Assembly: GCA_002351795.1 (NCBI GenBank)
Contig: DEHG01000059.1
Location: forward strand, 5,294 to 11,436
DNA: 6,143 nucleotides
Direction of reading: 5' to 3'
From: Ruminococcaceae bacterium UBA2806
GTDB taxonomy: Bacteria > Bacillota > Clostridia > Oscillospirales > Acutalibacteraceae
Shown piece by piece: positions 1-6,114 of the stretch; positions within the stretch are counted from its first letter, which is position 1; every line of letters starts with the position of its first letter. The notes under the pieces were generated by a model, which was not told the DNA's origin, made no database searches, and saw only the letters and a program-made list of their open reading frames with translations. The translations under genes and the position numbers were made by a program.

Positions 1-40
1 GTCTAATGTTTATCAGAACATACTCATTCACAAAATGAAT

Positions 41-90
41 ATCCCGACACTGCAATCAGTTTTTTATCTGATAACAGTGCCGGGATTTTT
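41..90 (+). terminator. Long hairpin, probable rho-independent terminator
   Basis: A 19-nt arm at 41-59 (ATCCCGACACTGCAATCAG) pairs with 68-86 (CTGATAACAGTGCCGGGAT), with one G-U type and two central mismatches and an 8-nt loop. It is followed by TTTTTGTATTATTATT. The T-rich tail is on the plus side, so it best fits the end of a plus-strand gene lying left of the window. The minus-strand tail (ATATTCATTTTG) is weaker, but the hairpin may also stop transcripts arriving from the helicase side. Confidence 0.75.
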
Positions 91-96
91 GTATTA

Positions 97-252
97 TTAT
101 TGAACTGTTACGCTGCCGCTTGTACTTCCGGTAAACTCGGCGCCAACTGAGAGATTGACTGTGACTGAGTTTATATCATCGGCTGTAATAGTGTCGCTGT
201 AACTTTCGCCGGAGATATTGAGTGTCAGCTTGCCGCCGTTGGAGCTGTCCAT
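97..252 (-). pseudogene. C-terminal remnant of a secreted beta-repeat protein
   Basis: This 51-codon frame opens at an ATG (250-252), 18 nt after the helicase stop, and ends at TAA 97-99 (a second TAA follows). The product begins MDSSNGGKLTLNISGES and ends TGSTSGSVTVQ. It is rich in Gly, Ser, Thr and Asn with alternating hydrophobic residues, typical of beta-strand or beta-helix repeats in secreted proteins of gut Clostridia, such as carbohydrate-binding-like surface proteins. There is no signal peptide, no convincing RBS before the ATG, and a TGA two codons upstream in frame. I therefore read it as the tail of a larger gene whose front was lost, possibly when the helicase segment arrived. 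The family assignment is inference from composition only; it could instead be a chance ORF. Confidence 0.4.
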
Positions 253-270
253 GCGTCAGATAAGGAGAGC

Positions 271-3200
271 TTACAGCAGATCCATTATTTCCTCTGTCGT
301 CATATTTATGATATCCCCTTCGCCGCCCACGGCAGTTTCAAGCAGATCGGCTTTTTTCTGCTGCAATATACGGATCTTTTCTTCAATGGTATTTTTAACA
401 ATGAGCTTATAGATCTGTACGTTGTTTCTTTGCCCGATGCGGTAAACACGATCGGAAGCCTGGTTTTCTGCCGACAGGTTCCACCATGGATCATAATGAA
501 TAACAATATCCGCACCGGTCAGATTCAGACCGGTTCCGCCCGCTTTCAGCGAAATAAGGAACACGCTGACATCGTTTTCGTTAAATTCGTTGACCATTTT
601 CATACGATCCTTGGTTTTGGTTGATCCTGTCAGGGTATAGAAGCTGATACTGTCCTGCATAAGACGATCAGCAATAATATCAAGCATTGAGGTAAACTGT
701 GAAAACAGCAGGATCTTATGTCCTGATTCGATACAGCTTTTGATCAGATCCATACACTGCTCGAGTTTTGCACTCTCGCCGTCATAATTCTCATACAGCA
801 GAGACGGGTCACAGCATATCTGCCGAAGCTTTGTCAGCATGGCGAGTATTTTCAGCTTATCCTTGCTTTCATCCAACTCCTTCAGCTGTCCCTTTACTTT
901 TGCAGCATTGGCAAGATACAGCTTATTCTGCTTTTCGTCAAATTTTATCTCAAGGACAGTTTCTGTTTTGTCCGGCAGCTCCGTCAAGACCTCACTTTTA
1001 AGTCTTCTGAGTACGAAGGGGGAGGTAAGCCTTTGCAGTGAGCGGACAGAGGATGTGTCATTCTTTTTTACGATAGGAGTTTCAAAGTTTTTCTTGAAAT
1101 AGCTGTAGTGGTGAAGATAACCCGGCATAATGAAATCAAAAATACTCCAAAGCTCTGCCAGAGTATTTTCAACCGGTGTACCTGTAAGAGCGAAACGCTG
1201 GTCACTGTTTATTGCTTTTACAGCCTTTGCAGATTGGGTATTATGATTTTTAATATTCTGTGCTTCATCGAGAAACTGCACGGAAAAGTGTTTTGTTTCA
1301 TATTTTGCAATATCCCTCAGGAGAGTTGCATAAGAGGTTATTACAACGTCATAGTTTTCCATTTCTTCAAACTGTTTTGAACGTTCTGCTACGGTTCCGC
1401 TTATGCAGACAGAGCTTAGGTCTGAGGAAAAACGCTCTATTTCATTTTGCCAGTTGAGTGTAAGAGAGGATGGGCAAATTACTAAAAACTGTTTATGCTC
1501 TCCCGACTGGCAGGTATTCTTTATACTTTGCATGACGGCTATCGCCTGTATAGTTTTGCCAAGACCCATATCATCCGCTAAAATGCCGCCCATATTGTAC
1601 ATACCTAGAGTTTTCATCCAACGGAATCCATATTTCTGATAATCGCGCATAGTCGTATCCAATCTGTCGGACAGGGTAAACGCATCCTCATCACGCAGCA
1701 TATTGTCATAATCTTTGGCACAGCGCCGGAATTCGCTGCTTCGTTTCAGACGTATATGCTCTTCATCCGCCCGCAAGCTGTTCAGGTAAAGCATCCGATA
1801 CATAGGTACAGTAATATGTTCCTTCAGAAATTCTTTGTCTGAAATATTCAGTTCCTTTTTGAACATGTCAAGATCCTTTATGCTGTCATCTACAATAGAA
1901 AATGAACCATCCCTGAAACGATGATACTTTTTTCCTTGACGGTAAGCGTCGAGTATTTCCAGCAGCTCCTCCGCACTGTATCCCGAGGCTTCAATATTCA
2001 GCTCCAGCAGTCCGCCGGAGGGTTTCACGCCTACGCTGGCGGTTACGGAAGGACGCATATTGATCTTCTTGAAGCGGTCGCTGACATACAGCTCCATGTA
2101 CTTGCCAAGTACGCTCATTCCCTCACCGATAAGTGCAAAAGCGGCATCATCCGTATGTATCTGAAAAGGGTGGACGGTATCTTTTTCAAATCTGTCAAAA
2201 TAGCGGCAGACCATCGAAAGAGCAGTTTCCTCGCCATAAGGGTCTATACTGTCTGATTTATTTCCGGAGCTATGCAGGGCTGGATAAATTTTATCACCAT
2301 AAGAAAACATGAGCGCTGCACAGATAACTCCTTCATCATCAATATCAATATACAGCTGTGAGACAAGAGACGGCGGAACGAGTGCATCGTCAACAGCAGT
2401 AGTATCTATATCAAAACAACCCTCGATCTGCCTGAGTACCGTGTTATAAAATGCGGGAATATGATTCTTGGATATTATTATGCAATTATTTTCATTCAGG
2501 ATATTTGCGATCGGTTCAACTGTCCTTGTAAATTCATTATCAGCACAGGCAATGATCTGTTCCCTTTCAAGCATAAAATAACCCTTGTCGTAGCTCCCCA
2601 GAAACAGCGGGAAATCCTGTGCTGCAAACTTCATCTTTCCACTTTTGGTGGTTGTCAGTACAGCCCTTAGCGAAGGATTCTGATTTTCGATCCGATACTC
2701 CTTATCATTGATCATAAGTGATCTGTTCTTATACATTTCAAGGAATCTCTCAAGATATTTTCCTCTTAGACGGAATTCCTTTTCTTTATGAAAATTGCTG
2801 TAATAGTTATATTTTGTGTCCTGATAAATATCATATGCAAGTTCTATAAGGCGGCGGCTTTCAGGATCAATATCGTTATACCTGTGTCTCCATTCAAAAA
2901 ACTTGCCGTACTTTCGTGTACTCTGGTATTTGAAATCATCTTTAAGCTTTTTTATATCTCCGACCGAGTATTTGCGCTCTCTTCCGATCTTCAGGCGAAA
3001 AAACAAGTCATTTCCACTTAGCCATAGCTCTGGCTCAACGCTGACAGGAGCTTCATCCTCAGCTTTACGGTTCAGAGAATACTCCTCTATAAGCTTCGGA
3101 AGATAGTTTGAGCTTTTGTCAGAAATCTGATCATCGTAAATGGTTTCAAGATAGATAAGTACCGCATAAATGTGTTTGCAGTAGCCATAATCATACGGGC

Positions 3201-3402
3201 AGGTACACTTAGCAGACGTAATGTTTCCATTTTTCTCGATTTTTATATCCACTTCATATTTACGATAGCTCCCTTTGACATAAGCAATGTAATGCCCGTT
3301 TTCTGATTTTGTTACAGCTTTTATGCGTGATTCCTTGTAATATGTTTTGCCTCGTGAGGCGATTTGACTGCTGAAGTGGTAACGGAAATTATTTATGTTC
3401 AT
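271..3402 (-). CDS. SWIM zinc-finger SNF2/Rad54-family helicase-like ATPase
   Basis: This 1043-residue protein is a superfamily 2 DNA-dependent ATPase expected to translocate on duplex DNA and remodel protein-DNA complexes; its client is unknown. A SWIM zinc finger has ligands C66, C68, C75 and H77. A long middle region (about 90-580) corresponds to the usual SNF2-associated bacterial domain. The motor follows: MRDYQKYGFRWM (585-596), Walker A DDMGLGKT (610-617), DEAQ box (712-715), LTGTPVEN (739-746), ILLFSQF (897-903), GGTGLNLTGAD (955-965) and QASDRVYRIGQ (981-991). All motor motifs are intact and the length is normal for SWIM-SNF2 proteins, so it should be active. The ATG (3400-3402) is preceded by GAGGG with a 7-nt gap, and the upstream transposase-derived frame stops directly against it (TAAATG). 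A promoter lies at about 3450-3479. No methyltransferase or nuclease partner is in the window, so a defence role cannot be inferred. Confidence 0.95.
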   Translation of the reverse strand: MNINNFRYHFSSQIASRGKTYYKESRIKAVTKSENGHYIAYVKGSYRKYEVDIKIEKNGNITSAKCTCPYDYGYCKHIYAVLIYLETIYDDQISDKSSNYLPKLIEEYSLNRKAEDEAPVSVEPELWLSGNDLFFRLKIGRERKYSVGDIKKLKDDFKYQSTRKYGKFFEWRHRYNDIDPESRRLIELAYDIYQDTKYNYYSNFHKEKEFRLRGKYLERFLEMYKNRSLMINDKEYRIENQNPSLRAVLTTTKSGKMKFAAQDFPLFLGSYDKGYFMLEREQIIACADNEFTRTVEPIANILNENNCIIISKNHIPAFYNTVLRQIEGCFDIDTTAVDDALVPPSLVSQLYIDIDDEGVICAALMFSYGDKIYPALHSSGNKSDSIDPYGEETALSMVCRYFDRFEKDTVHPFQIHTDDAAFALIGEGMSVLGKYMELYVSDRFKKINMRPSVTASVGVKPSGGLLELNIEASGYSAEELLEILDAYRQGKKYHRFRDGSFSIVDDSIKDLDMFKKELNISDKEFLKEHITVPMYRMLYLNSLRADEEHIRLKRSSEFRRCAKDYDNMLRDEDAFTLSDRLDTTMRDYQKYGFRWMKTLGMYNMGGILADDMGLGKTIQAIAVMQSIKNTCQSGEHKQFLVICPSSLTLNWQNEIERFSSDLSSVCISGTVAERSKQFEEMENYDVVITSYATLLRDIAKYETKHFSVQFLDEAQNIKNHNTQSAKAVKAINSDQRFALTGTPVENTLAELWSIFDFIMPGYLHHYSYFKKNFETPIVKKNDTSSVRSLQRLTSPFVLRRLKSEVLTELPDKTETVLEIKFDEKQNKLYLANAAKVKGQLKELDESKDKLKILAMLTKLRQICCDPSLLYENYDGESAKLEQCMDLIKSCIESGHKILLFSQFTSMLDIIADRLMQDSISFYTLTGSTKTKDRMKMVNEFNENDVSVFLISLKAGGTGLNLTGADIVIHYDPWWNLSAENQASDRVYRIGQRNNVQIYKLIVKNTIEEKIRILQQKKADLLETAVGGEGDIINMTTEEIMDLL

Positions 3403-3438
3403 TTATTTTCCCTCTTCTTTCATGCTATTCAGAAATAA

Positions 3439-3455
3439 TATACTTACTAAGTATA
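3439..3455. promoter_or_regulatory. 17-bp perfect palindrome over helicase -10/start site
   Basis: TATACTTA-C-TAAGTATA is an exact inverted repeat of two 8-bp arms around one base. One arm contains the proposed -10 hexamer, and the repeat extends to the predicted transcription start. This placement is typical of an operator that blocks RNA polymerase. No regulator gene adjoins it, so the binding protein is unknown. Chance is possible because the arms are AT-rich. Confidence 0.45.
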
Positions 3456-3479
3456 ACACATTTATAAAGCGAAAAGCAA
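3450..3479 (-). promoter_or_regulatory. Likely helicase promoter (extended -10)
   Basis: On the minus strand, TTGCTT (3474-3479) is separated by 18 nt from TATACT (3450-3455). The hexamer is preceded by TGT, giving an extended -10 TGTTATACT. The predicted start near 3443 leaves a leader of about 40 nt containing the GAGGG site of the helicase. The promoter sits inside the 3' end of the chimeric transposase frame, which suggests that this tail is really the native upstream region of the helicase gene. Confidence 0.6.
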
Positions 3480-4016
3480 TCAGCTGTTTTTTGGCTTCAT
3501 TTTCTGGTTCATCAGCTACATCATTTGTATCGTTATCATTATTGGTGTTATCAGCAGAGTTCCCGCCGCTATTTGAATCGCCGTTTGATGAATCATCAGG
3601 ATAGTTATATGCAGCGATCATTTCATTAATCTCTGCTAAAATATTTTCATCCAGACGCTTGCGGAATTCAACAAGCAGTGAAGGAGCAAACGGAGCTTTA
3701 TACTCATATCCCGGAAGCCCGATAAAGTACTGATAATATGGATTTTCTTTTATCTGTTCAACAAGTTCACGGTCTGAATATCCGTATTCTTTCTGAATCA
3801 AAAGCGAACCTAAAGCTGTCTGCAAGGGCTTTGCAGGCATTCCAACTTCACTCGGAAACAGTCCTGCATAGCGATCTTCTATTTCGTCCCACGGTATCAT
3901 TGCCGCTTTCTTTACCCATCTGTTTTCAGAACTCATTTCCATTCCCAATGGCTGATTGAAGTCACTCAGACTATATTGATGATTTCTGTCAAATCTGTAC
4001 ATCTGTGATTCCCCTC

Positions 4017-4061
4017 TAAGTGCAAGCTTTTCCTTAGTTTCTGCATTTTTCCTTGCACTTA
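4017..4061. repeat. Inverted repeat TAAGTGCAAG/CTTGCACTTA with internal direct repeat
   Basis: Perfect 10-bp arms at 4017-4026 and 4052-4061 enclose two copies of TTTTCCTT (4028-4035 and 4047-4054, the second overlapping the right arm). The block lies between the transposase promoter and its RBS. It may be an IS end or transposase-binding region. Because most of the upstream arm lies before the predicted transcription start, an RNA hairpin is less likely than a DNA site. Confidence 0.55.
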
Positions 4062-4069
4062 TTATACCA
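4061..4069 (-). promoter_or_regulatory. Extended -10 promoter of truncated transposase
   Basis: The minus strand reads TGGTATAAT, a perfect TGn-TATAAT extended -10. No good -35 is present (TGGAGT lies 17 nt upstream), which extended -10 promoters can tolerate. It would start transcription near 4054, upstream of the AGAGGGG-ATG of the transposase fragment, and could read on into the helicase gene. Confidence 0.55.
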
Positions 4070-4089
4070 TTTTTTATCTTAAAACTCCA

Positions 4090-4428
4090 TTGTTTTTCAT
4101 TATTTCAAGTAATTTTGGAAAGAAAAAGCAGACACTAAATAATGAGCATTTCAGTAAAATTGACTTTCGCATAGTACGCAGACCCAGAAGTATCAAAGCT
4201 GTTTCAGATAATGCTATCAACTGGGAAAAAGAAATAGATCATCGCAAATCCTCTGTAAGATGTAAAGTTGAACATGCCTTTCATTACATCAAGGTTCGTT
4301 TCAAATTTACAAAAGTTCGATATCGTGGTATTGCAAAAAATCTTCATAAGCTGAATGTCCTGTTTGCTTGTACAAATTTGCTGATGTACGCTTATGCGAA
4401 AAAACATTCTGTACAAACGGTGGGATAA
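4090..4428 (+). pseudogene. IS5-type transposase, C-terminal fragment
   Basis: The open frame has only a TTG at 4090 and no RBS. Recognisable transposase sequence begins at about 4120-4140 (NNEHFSKIDFRI) and ends at TAA 4426-4428. The segment HRKSSVRCKVEHAFHYIK (51-68, numbering from 4090) carries R57, E61 and K68, the R(3)E(6)K part of the IS4/IS5 DDE signature, with E61 the expected third catalytic acid. It is followed by VRYRGIAKN and LHKLNVLFACTNLLM, typical of the C-terminus of this family. The first two catalytic Asp residues and roughly two thirds of the protein are absent, so it is inactive. It points away from, and belongs to a different family than, the truncated transposase at 3403-4002. 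Confidence 0.8.
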
Positions 4429-4436
4429 GTGCACCC

Positions 4437-4460
4437 TTTTGAGGGAAAGAACCCTCAAAA
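4437..4460. repeat. Perfect 9-bp hairpin after IS5-type remnant
   Basis: TTTTGAGGG (4437-4445) and CCCTCAAAA (4452-4460) pair exactly around the loop AAAGAA. It lies 9 nt after the stop of the transposase fragment. There is no separate T-run on either strand, so it is a weak terminator at best. It may be a subterminal or flanking part of the old IS. Confidence 0.5.
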
Positions 4461-4583
4461 ATGGTTTGTAAATGCTGTTTTTGCTCTGTTTTGTATGGAT
4501 TTAGTGATAAAAATTAGCGTTATAGTGATTTGAATTAGGAATACATTGATTTATTCAGTGTTTCCTTAAGGAAGAACTAAAAC
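4461..4583. other. AT-rich spacer without recognisable gene
   Basis: I see no coding frame with an RBS and no convincing promoter here. The only structure is the 12-bp perfect palindrome TTCCTTAAGGAA at 4562-4573. It is probably decayed intergenic or IS-flanking DNA. Confidence 0.5.
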
Positions 4584-4619
4584 AACACCTCCGAGCCGTT
4601 ATGGTTCAGAGGTGTTTTT
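4584..4619 (+). terminator. Rho-independent terminator
   Basis: AACACCTC (4584-4591) pairs with GAGGTGTT (4609-4616). The stem continues through GA/TC and CC/GG, with one C-A mismatch and a G-U pair, to a GTTAT loop, followed by T's. On the minus strand the tail is TGTTTTAG, so weak bidirectional action is possible. No intact gene ends here on either strand; it is likely an orphan from a lost gene. Confidence 0.7.
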
Positions 4620-4706
4620 GTCGTTATGGGGAATTTATTACTTGTCCAACGCTGTTTGATATCCATTTCCTATTGAGAAAAATTACAAGCAAATTTAAAG
4701 GCGGGA

Positions 4707-4735
4707 TTGACAAGATTGAAAACTCGTGATATACT
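4707..4735 (+). promoter_or_regulatory. Strong sigma-A promoter of the TetR gene
   Basis: TTGACA (4707-4712), a 17-nt spacer and TATACT (4730-4735), with TGA just before the -10 giving an extended -10. This is close to consensus. The start is expected near 4742, leaving a leader of about 40 nt with AAGGTGA (4765-4771) as the likely RBS. Confidence 0.85.
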
Positions 4736-4755
4736 AACACTGTTAGTATATCACG
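4725..4755. promoter_or_regulatory. 31-bp perfect palindromic operator, probable TetR site
   Basis: CGTGATATACTAACA (4725-4739) and TGTTAGTATATCACG (4741-4755) are exact reverse complements around a single C. The left arm contains the whole -10 box and the right arm covers the predicted start. TetR-family proteins bind such palindromes as dimers and commonly repress their own gene, so this is almost certainly the autoregulatory operator. Direct binding is inferred from position and symmetry. Confidence 0.85.
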
Positions 4756-4780
4756 TTCGCGAGAAGGTGAGAGTGGATTT

Positions 4781-5389
4781 ATGTCATGGAAAACGACGGA
4801 TACAAAAGAAAAATTGCTTGATGCTGCCAGAGCAGAATTTTCTCGATATGGATACGCTGATGCCTCATTGCGCCGAATTGCCGCCACGGTTGGAATTGCC
4901 GCACCAAGTGTATATAACCATTTTTCCAGCAAAGCTGAGATGTTTTCCGCATTGGTAGATCCGGTAATCCACAAAGTGTTGGAGACGTTCCATGCTACGG
5001 ATGAGCAGAAACAGAATGCATTGAATCAGCACGAGACAGATCGCGCTTTTGAAAAAGATAACACAATGCACCCGATCCTAAACTTTGTATTTGAGAACTT
5101 AGAGGATGTAAAGCTTCTCCTTTTTTGCTCCCAAGGCACAAAATACGAAAACATATTGGACAAGGCAGCAAAAATGGAGTCAGACGCTACTTGGCGAATG
5201 ATGGAAGAAGCCGGATATCCGCCTATGTCAGAACAGGATAAAGAAACGCTTTTTCTCCTGATGCGGCACCAGTATCAGACCTATGCGGAGGCTATACGAC
5301 TGGACTTTTCAAAGGAACGGACAGCAGCATATTGGAAAGCGATCCGTGATTTCTATGATGCCGGATGGCATAAATTCTTGAACTCCTGA
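4781..5389 (+). CDS. TetR/AcrR-family transcriptional regulator
   Basis: This 202-residue protein has the usual TetR length and is expected to be a cytoplasmic dimeric repressor released by a small ligand. The N-terminal DNA-binding domain is clear: KEKLLDAARAEFSRYGY (9-25), then SLRRIAATVGIAAPSVYNHF (29-48) containing the helix-turn-helix, then SSKAEMFSAL (49-58). The C-terminal part (about 70-202) is helical and unlike any ligand-specific subfamily I recognise, so the inducer cannot be named. The ATG at 4781 follows AAGGTGA with a 9-nt gap; an in-frame alternative is not needed. The promoter is overlapped by a perfect 31-bp palindrome, pointing to autorepression. The next gene on the same strand is a small membrane protein with its own likely promoter. 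That promoter lacks the palindrome, so joint control would need read-through. No efflux pump, the most usual partner, is present in the window. Confidence 0.93.
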   Translation: MSWKTTDTKEKLLDAARAEFSRYGYADASLRRIAATVGIAAPSVYNHFSSKAEMFSALVDPVIHKVLETFHATDEQKQNALNQHETDRAFEKDNTMHPILNFVFENLEDVKLLLFCSQGTKYENILDKAAKMESDATWRMMEEAGYPPMSEQDKETLFLLMRHQYQTYAEAIRLDFSKERTAAYWKAIRDFYDAGWHKFLNS

Positions 5390-5445
5390 AAAACGGATAT
5401 GCTGACATGAATATATTATCGGTGGAGCAATTGCGCCGGCATGCA

Positions 5446-5475
5446 TTGACTTGGCCGAGTGTATCATTCTATAAA
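5446..5475 (+). promoter_or_regulatory. Putative promoter of small membrane protein gene
   Basis: TTGACT (5446-5451), an 18-nt spacer and TATAAA (5470-5475). The predicted start near 5482 lies just before the GGAGG RBS (5489-5493), giving a short leader of about 20 nt. There is no visible terminator after the TetR gene, so read-through from upstream may also contribute. Confidence 0.5.
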
Positions 5476-5502
5476 ATCAAACATGTTTGGAGGAATCATG
5501 AA

Positions 5503-5964
5503 ATGAAAAAGTCCAAGAAAATTATGCTGATTATTGGCATTGTTTTGCTCTTAGGAGCCGCTGCCATTCTTGCGAATCATATCTTAATGAAGGTGTCTGA
5601 TAAGGAAGTTCCTTCGTTCAAAGTGGAATTAGTGGTGGACACAAAAGGTACATATAAGGTTTTTTATTCAGGCTATATTAATGGCATCCGTTCCTGTTCC
5701 GGAGCACAGGCTGATCTTGACGGGAATGAGCTTGAACCGGGGCGTGTCCTGGAATTTGAACTAACTTCATATCTCTTTGATGCGGATGCAGACCTTTCAA
5801 AATTTTCAATAGACTTCTCTCCCTTTGACAACGAAAGTCAGTATGAATTGGGGCGAACCAACGAGGTGGCGTTCCCAGTGGAATACGGACAGACCTACCG
5901 CATCCATCTTGTGCAGGACGAAACCGGATATCATGCCATTCCCGAATGGATGGACGCAGAGTAA
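5503..5964 (+). CDS. Small membrane-anchored protein of unknown function
   Basis: I do not recognise this 153-residue protein. The start at ATG 5503 is chosen because GGAGG (5489-5493) sits 9 nt upstream; the frame is open back to an ATG at 5407, but that stretch has no comparable RBS and crosses the likely promoter. The N-terminus is MKKSKK followed by a hydrophobic stretch (about 7-24, IMLIIGIVLLLGAAAILA). This fits an uncleaved signal anchor, or a signal peptide cut near the end of that stretch; there is no lipobox Cys. The remaining 125 or so residues are polar and acidic, with alternating patterns suggesting beta strands (FKVELVVDTKGTYKVFYSG, later VEYGQTYRIHLVQDETGYH), so an extracytoplasmic beta domain is likely. 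It follows the TetR gene by 113 bp on the same strand and may be part of its regulon. Its stop is directly followed by a recombinase-like remnant. Confidence 0.75.
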   Translation: MKKSKKIMLIIGIVLLLGAAAILANHILMKVSDKEVPSFKVELVVDTKGTYKVFYSGYINGIRSCSGAQADLDGNELEPGRVLEFELTSYLFDADADLSKFSIDFSPFDNESQYELGRTNEVAFPVEYGQTYRIHLVQDETGYHAIPEWMDAE

Positions 5965-6114
5965 CATCTCGCTTCATTCTTCGAGGGCCTGTCCGGACTG
6001 CTGATCACCTTCGACGAAAGCTACGTCCACAGACTGTTAAGCCTGATCACGATCTTCGATGACAAGGTGGTATTTGCCTTCAAGGACGGGAAGGAAGTCA
6101 CGATAAAAGAATAA
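5965..6114 (+). pseudogene. C-terminal fragment of a large serine recombinase
   Basis: Immediately after the stop of the membrane-protein gene, in the same frame, 49 codons without a start read LSGLLITFDESYVHRLLSLI and then FDDKVVFAFKDGKEVTIKE before TAA 6112-6114. The pattern TFDE...L...ITxFDDKxVFxFKDGxEV resembles the extreme C-terminus of large serine recombinases of clostridial integrative elements, which often end with a segment like VTVYxKDxxxFxFKDGTEI. The catalytic N-terminal domain and zinc-ribbon region are absent, and no RBS or ATG precedes it, so it is a relic. The base composition is more GC-rich than the transposase remnants. Assignment rests on a short motif and is moderate. 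Confidence 0.6.

Larger units (their letters stand above)
3403..4002 (-). pseudogene. Truncated IS1182/DUF772-type transposase, N-terminal part
   Basis: The frame encodes 199 residues, whereas IS1182-type transposases are usually about 450-550. Residues about 25-130 match the DUF772 N-terminal domain style: KPLQTALGSLLIQKEYGYSD (58-77), then ENPYYQYFIGLPGY (86-99) and PSLLVEFRKRL (107-117). An Asp/Asn/Ser/Gly-rich linker (about 136-170) follows. In relatives such a linker leads into the first catalytic Asp (a segment like LDATCAP); here it runs into an unrelated hydrophobic tail (about 173-199). All DDE catalytic residues are therefore missing and it cannot transpose. The ATG has a good RBS (AGAGGGG, 4011-4017, 8-nt gap). 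The front half has no frameshifts, so the break is recent or tolerated. The stop TAA touches the helicase ATG, so any transcript through it would also carry the helicase. Its product could in principle act as a DNA-binding fragment, but nothing shows this. Confidence 0.8.

Noticed and set aside
218..3106. Several plus-strand frames of 60-110 codons across the helicase gene
   Set aside because: They are antisense shadows of the helicase with no RBS, no domains and unnatural composition.
271..3402. Possible DISARM-like or other anti-phage system built on the SNF2 helicase
   Set aside because: No methyltransferase, phospholipase-D-like, nuclease or other partner gene lies in the window, and the SWIM-SNF2 architecture is widespread in Bacillota outside defence loci.
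4562..4573. Palindrome TTCCTTAAGGAA as an operator
   Set aside because: It lies far from any gene start and between decayed elements; a 12-bp AT-rich palindrome alone is weak evidence.
3439..4755. Idea that the TetR operator and the helicase palindrome are the same regulator's sites
   Set aside because: Both contain TATACT-type arms, but half-site length and centre differ (TATACTTA-C-TAAGTATA versus TATACTAACA-C-TGTTAGTATA). The shared part is largely the -10 consensus itself.
4624..4974. Minus-strand 116-codon frame overlapping the TetR promoter and gene start
   Set aside because: It is antisense to a well-supported TetR gene, crosses the palindromic operator, and has no RBS or recognisable domain.
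5407..5502. Upstream extension of the membrane-protein frame from an ATG at 5407
   Set aside because: The extension has no good RBS, would put charged sequence before the signal anchor, and overlaps a promoter-like element; GGAGG before 5503 fits the shorter start.
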